In this document: positions 1-8,841 of the stretch, piece after piece
Layout of the letters: each line of letters begins with the position of its first letter
How positions within the stretch are numbered: the stretch's first letter is position 1
Assembly (NCBI RefSeq): GCF_036567765.1
Contig: NZ_DATCTU010000045.1
Span: forward strand, 55,616-119,615
Reading direction: 5' to 3'
Length of the DNA: 64,000 nucleotides
Source: Pseudobacteroides sp.
GTDB taxonomy: Bacteria > Bacillota > Clostridia > Acetivibrionales > DSM-2933
Program-made: the position numbers and the translations under genes
The notes under the pieces: generated by a model
What the model was told of the DNA's origin: nothing
The model's database searches: none
Seen by the model: the letters and a program-made list of their open reading frames with translations, nothing else

Positions 1-53
1 GGGACTTCGGCAAGGAAAATGATGATGCAACTGTTTTAGTTGCTTTTATATAA
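1..53 (+). CDS. C-terminal end of a SpoIIE/PP2C-type protein phosphatase (partial)
   Basis: Reading from position 3, the window opens inside a coding frame that ends DFGKENDDATVLVAFI-stop (TAA 51-53). The DDATVLV stretch is the usual last strand of the SpoIIE/PP2C phosphatase fold, where the DD helps hold the catalytic metal ions. Such phosphatases dephosphorylate STAS-type anti-anti-sigma factors in partner-switching systems. The next gene follows at once, so it is the upstream member of the signalling cluster. Only 16 residues are visible, so this is a strong motif match but not a full identification. Confidence 0.6.
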   Translation, partial: DFGKENDDATVLVAFI

Positions 54-63
54 GGCGATGAAT

Positions 64-1071
64 ATGAAAAAAGATTGTTTAAGTTGTTATCTGTTATTTA
101 AATATATGATGGATGAAAAAAAGAGGCTTGAGGATGAAATAAACAAGCTAACCGAGGAGCTTTTGGAAACTAATTCCGGAGTTTTAGCGATTGTTCAGGA
201 ATTTGAAAAATCCAATGAAAGCCTCATTAGAAATGATGAAGAAAAGAATAAGTTTCTTGAAAACCTGAAAAAGGCCAATAAGGAACAGCTAGATAAAATA
301 AAGGCACAGGAAAAGGCATTGATGCAGGCTGATAAAATGGTTTCACTAGGACATCTGGTAGCCGGTGTTGCTCATGAAATCAATAATCCTACGACTTTTA
401 TTAGATCAAACATAGAGTTGTTGCAAAAATATTGGAATATTGCAGTAAACCATATCGTAATGGAAGACGATCAAAGGGTCCAAGTTGTGGTAGAGGACTT
501 TGATGAAGTTTTAAAGTCTATGTATAAGGGCACTGAGAGAATAATGGATATCGTAAATGGACTGAAATTCTTTTCAAGACAGGAAAAGGTAGGATACAGC
601 CCAATTGATTTATTTGAATGTTTGAATGATTCATTAAAATTAGTTAGGAACGAAGTCATAAGGCATAAGATTACATTTATAAACAGCATACAAAAGGGTG
701 AGTATATAGTAAATGGTTCTAAACAACAACTGGAGCAGGTCTTTATAAATTTAATACTAAACTCTATAAAAGCGATAGCAAAGAAAAATGCATCTGAGGG
801 CTGTATTGAAGTACAGGCGAAAACAAAAATCCATAATCTTGCATCTGTTTTTGTAAGGGATAATGGATGCGGCATTAAGGAAGAAAATTTAAGTATGATA
901 TTTAATCCTTTTTATACCACGCATCTGGATGAAGGGGGGACAGGACTGGGGCTTTCAATCGTTTACGGAATAATAAAAGAACACCATGGCACCATTGACG
1001 TGTCAAGCAGGTTAAATGAAGGGACTGAAATAATTATAACCATGCCTTTATTTGAGAAAAACCTGTTATGA
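64..1071 (+). CDS. soluble sensor histidine kinase (HisKA + HATPase_c)
   Basis: Cytoplasmic histidine kinase of about 335 residues with no membrane segment. A charged coiled coil (about residues 10-85, with LTEELLETNSGVLAI) leads to the H-box LVAGVAHEINNP with phospho-acceptor His104. The ATP-binding domain has an N-box (QVFINLILNSIKAI), G1 (DNGCGI), F-box (FNPFYTTH) and G2 (GTGLGLSIVYG), so it should be active. In-frame ATGs occur at 40, 58 and 64. ATG64 is preferred because AAGG at 52-55 is well spaced from it and the upstream phosphatase ends at 53. It probably phosphorylates one of the receivers or Hpt proteins in the cluster; the signal it senses is unknown. The coiled coil resembles those of kinases found near SpoIIE phosphatases (family knowledge). 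Confidence 0.85.
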   Translation: MKKDCLSCYLLFKYMMDEKKRLEDEINKLTEELLETNSGVLAIVQEFEKSNESLIRNDEEKNKFLENLKKANKEQLDKIKAQEKALMQADKMVSLGHLVAGVAHEINNPTTFIRSNIELLQKYWNIAVNHIVMEDDQRVQVVVEDFDEVLKSMYKGTERIMDIVNGLKFFSRQEKVGYSPIDLFECLNDSLKLVRNEVIRHKITFINSIQKGEYIVNGSKQQLEQVFINLILNSIKAIAKKNASEGCIEVQAKTKIHNLASVFVRDNGCGIKEENLSMIFNPFYTTHLDEGGTGLGLSIVYGIIKEHHGTIDVSSRLNEGTEIIITMPLFEKNLL

Positions 1072-1105
1072 GAATTTCCAGGATTACGTAGAAGGAGGAC
1101 CAAAA

Positions 1106-2536
1106 ATGGATGAGCATATTAATATATATTTCGAAGATGCTTTTGACTTCTTGCAAAATGCGGAGGAGGCACTATTAAGGCTAGAGGAAGGATATTCTCA
1201 AGATGATATCAATCAGTTATTCAGATCTGCTCACTCCTTAAAAAGCTCTTCTGCTTCTGTAGGATTTGATGAAATCGCAAGCCTTACACATAAAACTGAG
1301 GATATGCTGGACCTTTTAAGAAAGGGAAGTTTAAAGCTGGATAAATATATTATAAATCTCTGTTTTGAAGCCTTTGATACTACTAAAAAATTTGTCTGTA
1401 TAAGGGCTGATTCTCCAGGTGAAGGCCTGCCAAAAGATATGGCTGATTTTTCAAAAGAAATTGAAGCTGAAATATCAAAGCTTTTAAAGGACAAGCACGA
1501 AAAGATTGAGCATAAAGAGATAAGTATGAACTTCCATAAGGATCATGAAATATATAACAACACTTTTTTTGTATATCTGGTATTTGAGAAGGATACTCCC
1601 ATGCTAAATGTCAGAAGATTCATGCTTTTAAATGCAATAAACGATATGGGAGCGGTTTTGTATTCTAGTCCATCCCACCAGGTTATGGTGGACATAAGCA
1701 GTGAGGATAGTAATAAAACATATCAAAGTATTATATCAACAAACAGGAATGAAGATGAACTGCTACAGCTTCTTGATGTTGGTGATGTAAAGATGATCAA
1801 GATTATAAATGTTACCGGTGAATTTATAGAAGAGAGTGAGATTAGATTCAAGTCAAAAGACATAAATTTTTTTGATACATTTTTTAATAATTTTAAGGCA
1901 ATTGCCAATCTGGTATTTAATTTTTCAAAGGATACGGGTTTTCATGAGTTGAACAGCTCACAAACTATACAATGGCTATATAAAGTACTGGAAGGTACTT
2001 TAGAAGAATTCAGATTTCATATAGATACAAGGAGACTTGTAAAGTTTAAAGAGGATATATTTGTTTTAATTGAAATTCTGGCTCATTATTTGGAATACCC
2101 CAATTATGCATCTGACAATACAATAGCGTTATTGCAAAAAGTTTACATAGATATTATAAGAGAAATCTATGAATTGATAGAAAATAACATTGTTTTTAGA
2201 AAAATCAAGTTGCATGCAAAATCTCAAATATCATCACTTCATGAGGTGACCTGCCGCATTGATAAAAATGTTTTTAAAAATATTATAATAGACATCAGTG
2301 AGATTGATATGATTGAACCGGAAGATATAAAAACGTTTATTACAATTAACAGAGATCTTACTGATGACAATATCGGCTTTTTTCTCATTAATAATGGGAT
2401 TTACAGGAAAAGGATTTACAATATACTTGATTCAATAAATGATATTGAGCCTTTTAAAATCTATTACTCAGAAGTTGAAGCAATTATGGGATTTAACTGG
2501 GGTAGTAGAAGAAAGCACTTTAGAATGGAGGGTTAG
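1106..2536 (+). CDS. Hpt-domain protein with a STAS-like C-terminal region
   Basis: A protein of 476 residues. The N-terminus is a histidine phosphotransfer domain of the CheA P1 type: the helix containing RSAHSLKSSSASVGF places the phospho-accepting His at residue 43. The middle (about 150-250) contains a segment like a CheA P2 or adaptor domain. The last 95 residues, with a strand-helix pattern around NIIIDISEID and IGFFLINNGIYRK, resemble a STAS (anti-sigma antagonist) fold; this last assignment is only an inference. There is no kinase domain. ATG1106 is chosen over an earlier in-frame codon because GAAGGAGG lies 7-8 bases upstream. The gene is followed after 4 bp by a receiver gene. It may relay phosphate between the kinase, the receivers and a partner-switching module. 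Confidence 0.75.
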   Translation: MDEHINIYFEDAFDFLQNAEEALLRLEEGYSQDDINQLFRSAHSLKSSSASVGFDEIASLTHKTEDMLDLLRKGSLKLDKYIINLCFEAFDTTKKFVCIRADSPGEGLPKDMADFSKEIEAEISKLLKDKHEKIEHKEISMNFHKDHEIYNNTFFVYLVFEKDTPMLNVRRFMLLNAINDMGAVLYSSPSHQVMVDISSEDSNKTYQSIISTNRNEDELLQLLDVGDVKMIKIINVTGEFIEESEIRFKSKDINFFDTFFNNFKAIANLVFNFSKDTGFHELNSSQTIQWLYKVLEGTLEEFRFHIDTRRLVKFKEDIFVLIEILAHYLEYPNYASDNTIALLQKVYIDIIREIYELIENNIVFRKIKLHAKSQISSLHEVTCRIDKNVFKNIIIDISEIDMIEPEDIKTFITINRDLTDDNIGFFLINNGIYRKRIYNILDSINDIEPFKIYYSEVEAIMGFNWGSRRKHFRMEG

Positions 2537-2540
2537 ACAA

Positions 2541-2960
2541 ATGAATAAACAAAACTACAAGATCCTTATTGTGGATGATGAAAGGGATATACTTGAATCC
2601 CTGAAAAAAAATCTTGTTTTGGAGGGCTATCGTGTTGAGACAACTGACGATCCAGAAGAAGCATTGGAAAGGATCAAGAACGATAAATTCCATATTGTTT
2701 TGACTGATATAGTTATGCCAAAAATGGATGGAATTGAGCTTTTAAGAGAGATTAAATCCTATGATGCTTTGGCTCAAGTAATAATGATGACGGGCTATTC
2801 GACTATGGATAAAACAATTAAGTCATTGGAAAGTGGTGCTAATGATTATATTCTTAAGCCATTTAAAAGTGTTGAGCATGTAATTAGCATAATTAACTTG
2901 TCAATAGATAAGCTGGAAAGATGGAGGGACTCAATCAGGGGAATTGTAAAAGAAATCTAA
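2541..2960 (+). CDS. single-domain response regulator (receiver) with short C-terminal helix
   Basis: A receiver of 139 residues: acidic pair in ILIVDDERD, phospho-acceptor Asp56 in LTDIVMPKMDG, the Thr switch in MMTGYS and the conserved Lys in ILKPF. After the receiver only about 20 residues remain (DKLERWRDSIRGIVKEI), so there is no DNA-binding output domain. The start is set by GGAGGG at 2527-2532, 8 bases before ATG2541. The gene sits between the Hpt/STAS-like protein and a HEAT-repeat protein, and probably acts by protein-protein contact. Confidence 0.88.
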   Translation: MNKQNYKILIVDDERDILESLKKNLVLEGYRVETTDDPEEALERIKNDKFHIVLTDIVMPKMDGIELLREIKSYDALAQVIMMTGYSTMDKTIKSLESGANDYILKPFKSVEHVISIINLSIDKLERWRDSIRGIVKEI

Positions 2961-3003
2961 GAATTATTATTGGCAGGTATAAAACCAAGGATGGGGTGAA
3001 CAT

Positions 3004-4857
3004 ATGAGCCTTTCAAAGCAAAATAATACTAAAAGTCTACCTGTACTCATAAGAAAACTTAAAAATGAAAAAAACAGATTTAATCAGGAAGTGTTGATTG
3101 AAAAGATCAGCTGTTTTAAGTCGGAACAATCTGCAAGCCAGATCATACCCTTATTGAGATCTGAAGATGCTTATCTGAGAAATGCTGCAATTGAAATATT
3201 ACAAAACATAGGTGAAAAAAGCGTAAACATACTTGGAGAAGTACTTAAAGATAATGATAAAAATATTAGAAAATTTGCTTTGGATGTATTAAAAGAAATA
3301 AGAACAGAAGAAAGCAGCAGCTTGGTTTTGGAAGCGTTGAGGGATGTTGATAATAATGTACTTCAAACAGCTGTTGAAGTTATTGGAATACATAGGTATA
3401 AAAAGGCTTTGCCTATACTTTTATCAATATTTAAAACAGAAAAGAATATATGGGTACTGGATTCTTTAATTAATGCAATTGGAAACTTCCAGCATGAAGG
3501 CTTTGCTGCAATTGTAGAGGAAAAGATTGAAACTGGCAATTTTGATATTCTGGAGAAGAATGTTCTGGTGAATTCATTTGTCAGAGTTTTAGGTAAAGTT
3601 GGAACATTAAGTGACCTGGAGAAGGTTGTTGATACTTATATAAACGAATATAAAATCAGTGATGAAACCCTTATACGATGTATAAGCGAAATCATTAACT
3701 CAAATGAAATAGTGTCTTTAAGTTTAAGATCCTTAGAGATAATAGAAGGTTTATTCAAGGAAAAGCTAAGGTATGAAAATGAAAAAGATACAATCATATT
3801 CATTAAGGCGGCTACAAAGATTCAACTAAGTTTTTATCTTAAGGATGTAAGTGGGCTTATCAAAAGGTTTCAACATATGGAATTTTTTGAAGAAAGCCTT
3901 TTAGAGATAGTATGCCAGCTAAATATTATTCCAACAGAATTTATAATAAGTTTACTTGAAGATGACGATACCGATATAAAATTTTTTGCTCTAAAGATAA
4001 TCAGGAATAAAAAGGTTGAAGGGCTAAGGCTTGAGATTGAAAAGATGCTTGATGTAAATGAAATCAAGGTAGTGAGTGAGGCACTTCGCATTATATGTGA
4101 TATAGAAAGCTATATGAATGAAGAAATTTTAAAAAGGTTCTCTGCTTCTAATGATACTGATTTAAGTACAATAGCACTTGAAGGCTTGATAAATCATGGA
4201 AAGCTTGATAATGGATTATCCATCAAGTGTTTGAAGCATCAGAATAGAAGTATAAGAAAAATGGCTGTTAAAAGGCTGATATCAAGCCAAGATAAGGTGG
4301 ATTTTGATGAGGTTACAGCTATAGTAAAAGACTTTAAAGAAACAATAGGGCTTGAAGCTTTGGAGGTCATTTTGAGATTGGATAATGAAAAGGCAGAGAG
4401 CTTGATAAAGCAGATAATCGATTGTGATACCGCAAGTACACGTAAAAAGCTTGTTGAAATAATAGATTTACTTGAAAATGAATCCTACTCATTTTATATT
4501 AATATACTTGCTAATGACTCAGACCACCTTGTAAGAAGAAATGTTATAAAATCTCTTTGTAAAAGAGTAAACCACAGCTCATTTAAATTATTAACAACAC
4601 TCTTAGAAAATGAGACAAATAGTGATAACAAGTATGAGATTATATCAGAGATATATAAATTTAAAGAATCTGAAAGTTTTGATATTCTGATATCATATTT
4701 GGAGTGTGATGACATACTTCTAAAACTTGCAGCCATAGAATCTTTGGGACATTATGGCGATAAGAGAGCAATCGGATATTTAGGTAAATATACTGGTAGT
4801 GATATCCCCGATATATGTGACAGTACAAAAGAAGCACTTGAAAGACTGGGGGTATAA
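3004..4857 (+). CDS. HEAT-repeat protein
   Basis: A protein of 617 residues made almost wholly of paired helices of 30-35 residues, with HEAT/PBS-lyase-like signatures such as DAYLRNAAIEILQNIG, DKNIRKFALDVLKEI and DILLKLAAIESLGHYGD. Such alpha-solenoids are binding scaffolds and have no enzymatic motif. The position, 3 bp before cheR and in one run with cheA, suggests a scaffold or output partner of the chemosensory array. There is no signal peptide or membrane segment, so it is cytoplasmic. The GGGGTGA before ATG3004 gives a moderate RBS. A second, smaller HEAT protein is encoded at 39816. Confidence 0.8.
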   Translation: MSLSKQNNTKSLPVLIRKLKNEKNRFNQEVLIEKISCFKSEQSASQIIPLLRSEDAYLRNAAIEILQNIGEKSVNILGEVLKDNDKNIRKFALDVLKEIRTEESSSLVLEALRDVDNNVLQTAVEVIGIHRYKKALPILLSIFKTEKNIWVLDSLINAIGNFQHEGFAAIVEEKIETGNFDILEKNVLVNSFVRVLGKVGTLSDLEKVVDTYINEYKISDETLIRCISEIINSNEIVSLSLRSLEIIEGLFKEKLRYENEKDTIIFIKAATKIQLSFYLKDVSGLIKRFQHMEFFEESLLEIVCQLNIIPTEFIISLLEDDDTDIKFFALKIIRNKKVEGLRLEIEKMLDVNEIKVVSEALRIICDIESYMNEEILKRFSASNDTDLSTIALEGLINHGKLDNGLSIKCLKHQNRSIRKMAVKRLISSQDKVDFDEVTAIVKDFKETIGLEALEVILRLDNEKAESLIKQIIDCDTASTRKKLVEIIDLLENESYSFYINILANDSDHLVRRNVIKSLCKRVNHSSFKLLTTLLENETNSDNKYEIISEIYKFKESESFDILISYLECDDILLKLAAIESLGHYGDKRAIGYLGKYTGSDIPDICDSTKEALERLGV

Positions 4858-4859
4858 AC

Positions 4860-5687
4860 ATGATTCTTTTGGATGATTTATACATAAAATTTATAGATGT
4901 AATATACAAAAGAACAGGGCTTTATTATGAGCCAGCTAAGAAGTATTTTGTCCAGAAAAGGCTCGAGAAGCGCATTGAAGAGCTGGAGTTGGAAAGTTTT
5001 AAAGAATATTACCAGCTAATAAAGTTCTCATCGGACCAGTCGGAATTTAATCAACTCATTAATGATCTCACAGTCAATGAAACATATTTTTTTAGGGATT
5101 TTCCTCAGTTGGAAAATTTTGCAGAAGAAGTGCTGCCCCAATATATTAAATATAAAGAATCAAAAAAAGATTACAAATTAAAAATATGGAGTGCAGCCTG
5201 TTCAACTGGAGAGGAGCCATATACTTTATCCATTATCCTTATGGAAATGCTGGAGGAGTATGATAAATGGGACATACAGATACTTGCTACAGATATAAAT
5301 ACTGAGGTGTTAGCCACGGCACAGAGGGGGATTTACGACAGCAGATCAGTAAGAGATGTTCCAGAAGAATACCTGGGTAAATACTTTACTTCTAGAAACG
5401 GTAAGCATCTGATAAATTTAAACGCCAGGAAGTCGGTTGTTTTTAAACAATTAAACTTCATGGAATCACAAGAGATGAGGAACATAACAGGTTGTGATTT
5501 TATATTTTGCAGAAACTGCCTTATTTATTTTGATGATGATTCCAGAAAAAAGGTTATAGAAAGCATGTATAACAGCTTAAATTCATGCGGCTATATATTC
5601 TTGGGCCACTCTGAATCAATAGGCAGAATTTCCTCTGCATTCAATGTACAGAGGATTGGAAAAACAATCGTATATTCAAAACCTTAA
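4860..5687 (+). CDS. cheR: CheR-type protein-glutamate O-methyltransferase
   Basis: A 275-residue S-adenosylmethionine-dependent methyltransferase of the CheR family, which methylates Glu side chains of chemoreceptors. The all-helical N-domain (1-80) ends in NETYFFRD, the family hallmark. The AdoMet-binding loop is WSAACSTGEEPYT (about 105-117), followed by LATDIN and the CRNCLIYF motif near residue 220. The length matches the family. It starts 2 bp after the HEAT gene, so the two are translationally close. No CheB methylesterase, CheD deamidase or receptor gene is in this cluster, so the substrate must be elsewhere (possibly the receptor at 27368) or the reaction serves another role. Confidence 0.95.
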   Translation: MILLDDLYIKFIDVIYKRTGLYYEPAKKYFVQKRLEKRIEELELESFKEYYQLIKFSSDQSEFNQLINDLTVNETYFFRDFPQLENFAEEVLPQYIKYKESKKDYKLKIWSAACSTGEEPYTLSIILMEMLEEYDKWDIQILATDINTEVLATAQRGIYDSRSVRDVPEEYLGKYFTSRNGKHLINLNARKSVVFKQLNFMESQEMRNITGCDFIFCRNCLIYFDDDSRKKVIESMYNSLNSCGYIFLGHSESIGRISSAFNVQRIGKTIVYSKP

Positions 5688-5702
5688 ACGGAGGGAATCC
5701 TT

Positions 5703-6071
5703 ATGACTAAAAATATTTTAGTAGTAGACGATTCTGAAATGGTTAGAAATTACCATAGTTTTATTCTTGGGATGTTCAAGTATCAAGTTTTTACTGCTGA
5801 AAACGGTATGATCGCATTAGAGAAGGTGTTGAGTGAAAATTTTGATCTTATTGTTACCGATATAAACATGCCCAAAATGGATGGATATGAGTTTATAAAG
5901 AAAATAAGGGAAAACGAAATAGCCGTGCCAATTATCGTAATTTCTACGGAAGACGAAATGAAAGACAGAATGAAGGGGTTAAGGTATGGAGCCAATACAT
6001 ATATGGTAAAGCCTACTGAACCTGAAAAGCTGGTTACTACAATAAATTTACTTCTAAAAAATGAAGGGTGA
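5703..6071 (+). CDS. CheY-like single-domain receiver
   Basis: A receiver of 122 residues: ILVVDDSEM acidic pocket, phospho-acceptor Asp53 in IVTDINMPKMDG, ISTE switch Thr/Ser and the MVKPTEPEKL Lys. It has no output domain. GGAGGG precedes the ATG. Its stop is 5 bp before the start of cheA, so it is the probable direct phosphate acceptor from that kinase (inference from gene order). Confidence 0.9.
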   Translation: MTKNILVVDDSEMVRNYHSFILGMFKYQVFTAENGMIALEKVLSENFDLIVTDINMPKMDGYEFIKKIRENEIAVPIIVISTEDEMKDRMKGLRYGANTYMVKPTEPEKLVTTINLLLKNEG

Positions 6072-6076
6072 AATTT

Positions 6077-8323
6077 ATGGGATATACTTTTGCGGGTGAT
6101 GACCTGGAGTTATTAAAATCTTTTATTGAAGAATCGACAGAATACATTGAGGGTTTGGAAAAAGAGATTTTAAAGCTTGAATCAATAGATGAAAATAGTG
6201 ATTTGATCAATGATATTTTCAGAAGGGTTCACAGCATTAAGGGATTATCTTCGTTTCTAAGCTTTGTTTGTATTACCAAGCTAAGCCACAATATTGAGTT
6301 TGCATTGGACAGCATAAGGAAAAAGAAGACTCAGGTAAGCTCTGAGTTGATAGACTGTCTATTGGAGAGCATAGACCTCCTTGGGAGCTTTATTTATTCA
6401 ATTAATGAAAGACTAAAAGATATTGAAGGCACAAACGGGCATAGTGAGATTGAGATAATCTTTGCTAGCGAGGATAAGCTGGAGCATGTAATAAATAATA
6501 TTCAAAATGTTTTAGAAAACAAGGATGTCGGTGCCTCTAATACTTCGTTCAGTCAGCCTGATATTGACATTCTCAATTCAGAAGAGTTTAAGAATAAACT
6601 AGCATCGGGATTTAAAGAACAATTTGTTGTGGAAACAATAGAACATATTGAAAGGATAGAAGGAGATCTACTCGTAAAGCTTGATAAATCTGGAGAAGAT
6701 CATAACACAATAAACGAATTGTTTAGATGTATGCATAGCATAAAAGGGGGAACCGGGATTATAAGCAGTGCCCTGCAAAGCACAAGCCCAATTTCTCCTG
6801 TAGTTAAAAATATATCAATTGTTACTCATTCATTTGAGAATATATTAGAGGTATTTAGGGATAAGAAATTAGTTTTCACTAAACAAATGGTATCACTAGG
6901 CTATGAGGTCGTAGATTATCTTAAGGCATGTGTTGATGCTGTACACAGCAATCAGTATGTGGATATATCTATTCAAGATCTGATTGAAAAAATCAGCAAG
7001 TCCCTTGATATAGATCAAGGACGGGAAAATAGCATGATAAGTGAAAATACCTATACAGATGAATCCAGGCCGAAGGATTTGAGTCAAAAAAGTACAGTGT
7101 TACAAAGTATCAGGGTTGGACAGGACAAGCTGGATAAAATGATGAATACAATAGCAGAGCTCGTTACTACAAAAAACTCCTTTATGCACGTTTCAAAGAG
7201 GCTGAATGTGGAATATAACATTCCGGATCTGGCAAAGGAGGTAAAGGAAATCGGTTTTGCAATAAACAGGATATCCGATGAGCTTCAAAACACCATAATG
7301 TCGGCAAGAATGGTTGAGGTAAGAAATGTATTTCAAAAGATGCCTCGTATAATAAGGGATATTTCTCAATCAACCGGAAAAAAGATTAACTTGATCACGG
7401 AGGGTGAAGATACCGAGATAGATAAAACCATTATTGAGCAAATAAGCGACCCTTTGGTGCATATTATAAGGAATGCAGCCGATCATGGCATAGAGGATAC
7501 AGAAACTAGAAGAACAAAAGGAAAAAGCCACATAGGAACGATAATCTTAAGGGCATATAACAGGAATAAGCATGTATTTATTGAGGTGGAGGATGATGGA
7601 AAAGGTATTGATTCTGTAGAATTGAAGCAAAAAGCTGTAGAGAAGGGCTTTATAAAAAGTACTGAAGCGGATAATATGAGTAGAAGCCAATCGCTGAATT
7701 TGATATTTTTTCCAGGCTTCAGTACCGCAAAAAAGGTAACTGAGGTATCGGGGCGTGGAGTTGGAATGGATATAGTCAAGAGCAATATTTCAAAGATTAA
7801 CGGTTTAATAAATATTGAAAGTGAAGTTGATAAAGGCACAAAAATGGTTATTCAACTTCCTCTTACTCTTGCTGTTTCACGAGGACTTTTGGTAGAAGTG
7901 ATGAAGGAAAGCTATATTATTCCCATAGAAAACATTGTAGAAACGGTAAAGATAAACATTAACAGTATTCATGAATACAATAAGAAATACTTTACTCATC
8001 TTAGGGGTGAAGTTATTGGGGTTGAATGGTTAAGCAGGATATTCATGCTGGATAATAATTGTAATAAAAAAGGTGAAATGGAAGATGAACTTAATTCTGT
8101 GATTATATCAAATGGAATTGAAAAGGTTGCAGTAATTGTAGATAAACTAAAAAATGAGCAGGAGTTTGTTGTAAAAACTCTTAGTGATTGTCTGGCATCA
8201 ATTCCTGGTATATCAGGTTCCACACTTTTAGGGAACGGTCAGGTAGTTCTGATTTTAAATCCAACAGATATTATTAAAATGGCGGATAGAAGTATTGAAA
8301 TAGAGGGAAGTAATAATTTCTAA
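6077..8323 (+). CDS. cheA: CheA-type histidine kinase with two Hpt domains
   Basis: A kinase of 748 residues. Order of domains: Hpt1 with His52 (RRVHSIKGLSSFL); a second Hpt with His220 (RCMHSIKGGTG); a linker; the P3 dimerisation helices (about 340-440, beginning SIRVGQDKLDKMMNTIAEL); the P4 ATP-binding domain with N-box DPLVHIIRNAADHGIE (458-473), DDGKGID and GRGVGMDIVKSNI; and a P5 CheW-like domain to the C-terminus. ATG6077 is preferred to an upstream GTG at 6068 because AAGGG at 6064-6068 is correctly spaced. Ordinary CheA has one Hpt; a duplicated P1 occurs in some chemosensory systems that do not drive flagella (family knowledge). No CheW coupling gene is nearby, so array assembly must use a distant one or the P5 domain alone. 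Confidence 0.95.
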   Translation: MGYTFAGDDLELLKSFIEESTEYIEGLEKEILKLESIDENSDLINDIFRRVHSIKGLSSFLSFVCITKLSHNIEFALDSIRKKKTQVSSELIDCLLESIDLLGSFIYSINERLKDIEGTNGHSEIEIIFASEDKLEHVINNIQNVLENKDVGASNTSFSQPDIDILNSEEFKNKLASGFKEQFVVETIEHIERIEGDLLVKLDKSGEDHNTINELFRCMHSIKGGTGIISSALQSTSPISPVVKNISIVTHSFENILEVFRDKKLVFTKQMVSLGYEVVDYLKACVDAVHSNQYVDISIQDLIEKISKSLDIDQGRENSMISENTYTDESRPKDLSQKSTVLQSIRVGQDKLDKMMNTIAELVTTKNSFMHVSKRLNVEYNIPDLAKEVKEIGFAINRISDELQNTIMSARMVEVRNVFQKMPRIIRDISQSTGKKINLITEGEDTEIDKTIIEQISDPLVHIIRNAADHGIEDTETRRTKGKSHIGTIILRAYNRNKHVFIEVEDDGKGIDSVELKQKAVEKGFIKSTEADNMSRSQSLNLIFFPGFSTAKKVTEVSGRGVGMDIVKSNISKINGLINIESEVDKGTKMVIQLPLTLAVSRGLLVEVMKESYIIPIENIVETVKININSIHEYNKKYFTHLRGEVIGVEWLSRIFMLDNNCNKKGEMEDELNSVIISNGIEKVAVIVDKLKNEQEFVVKTLSDCLASIPGISGSTLLGNGQVVLILNPTDIIKMADRSIEIEGSNNF

Positions 8324-8389
8324 TGACATTTAGACTCCCCATAGTTTATATTAATACTGTATTCATGAAGCTTAAAGGAGGGATTATCA

Positions 8390-8782
8390 ATGAGAATACT
8401 AATTGCAGAAGATGACATTGTGAGTCAGAGTATTTTAGAAGCTTTTCTTACTCCTTGCGGCGTATGCGATGTTGCATCAAACGGTCGTAAAGCATTTGAA
8501 GCATTTAAAGCAGCGTGGGAAGAGGGAAGACAGTATGATCTTTTATGCTTAGATATAATGATGCCGGAGATGAGTGGCCAGGAAGTATTATGCAAAATAA
8601 GGGAATATGAAAAAAATGAAGGAATTGCTGGGCTTGATGGTGTGAAAATAATAATGACTACAGCACTGGGTGATTCTGAGAATATTAGAAAGGCATTCAG
8701 AGAGCAATGTGAGGCGTATCTTGTAAAACCTATAGAAAAAGCTAAATTGCTAAATGCACTTTCGGAATTGGGATTGATTTGA
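8390..8782 (+). CDS. single-domain receiver
   Basis: A receiver of 130 residues: ILIAEDD acidic pocket, Asp55 in LCLDIMMPEMSG, MTTAL switch and LVKPIEKAKL Lys. The alpha2-beta3 region is slightly long (KAAWEEGRQYDLL), a pattern common in receivers paired with hybrid or Hpt relays. AAAGGAGGGA gives a strong RBS. It lies 66 bp after cheA and 59 bp before the degenerate kinase gene, so it is still likely part of the same transcript. Confidence 0.88.
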   Translation: MRILIAEDDIVSQSILEAFLTPCGVCDVASNGRKAFEAFKAAWEEGRQYDLLCLDIMMPEMSGQEVLCKIREYEKNEGIAGLDGVKIIMTTALGDSENIRKAFREQCEAYLVKPIEKAKLLNALSELGLI

Positions 8783-8841
8783 TTATATATTACAATACTA
8801 TATAAATATACCTATTTCAGTGCTAGATGTGGGGGATAGCT

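Noticed and set aside
471..875. Minus-strand open frame of 134 codons inside the histidine kinase gene
   Set aside because: It overlaps a clear kinase domain, lacks an RBS and has a composition typical of an antisense shadow.
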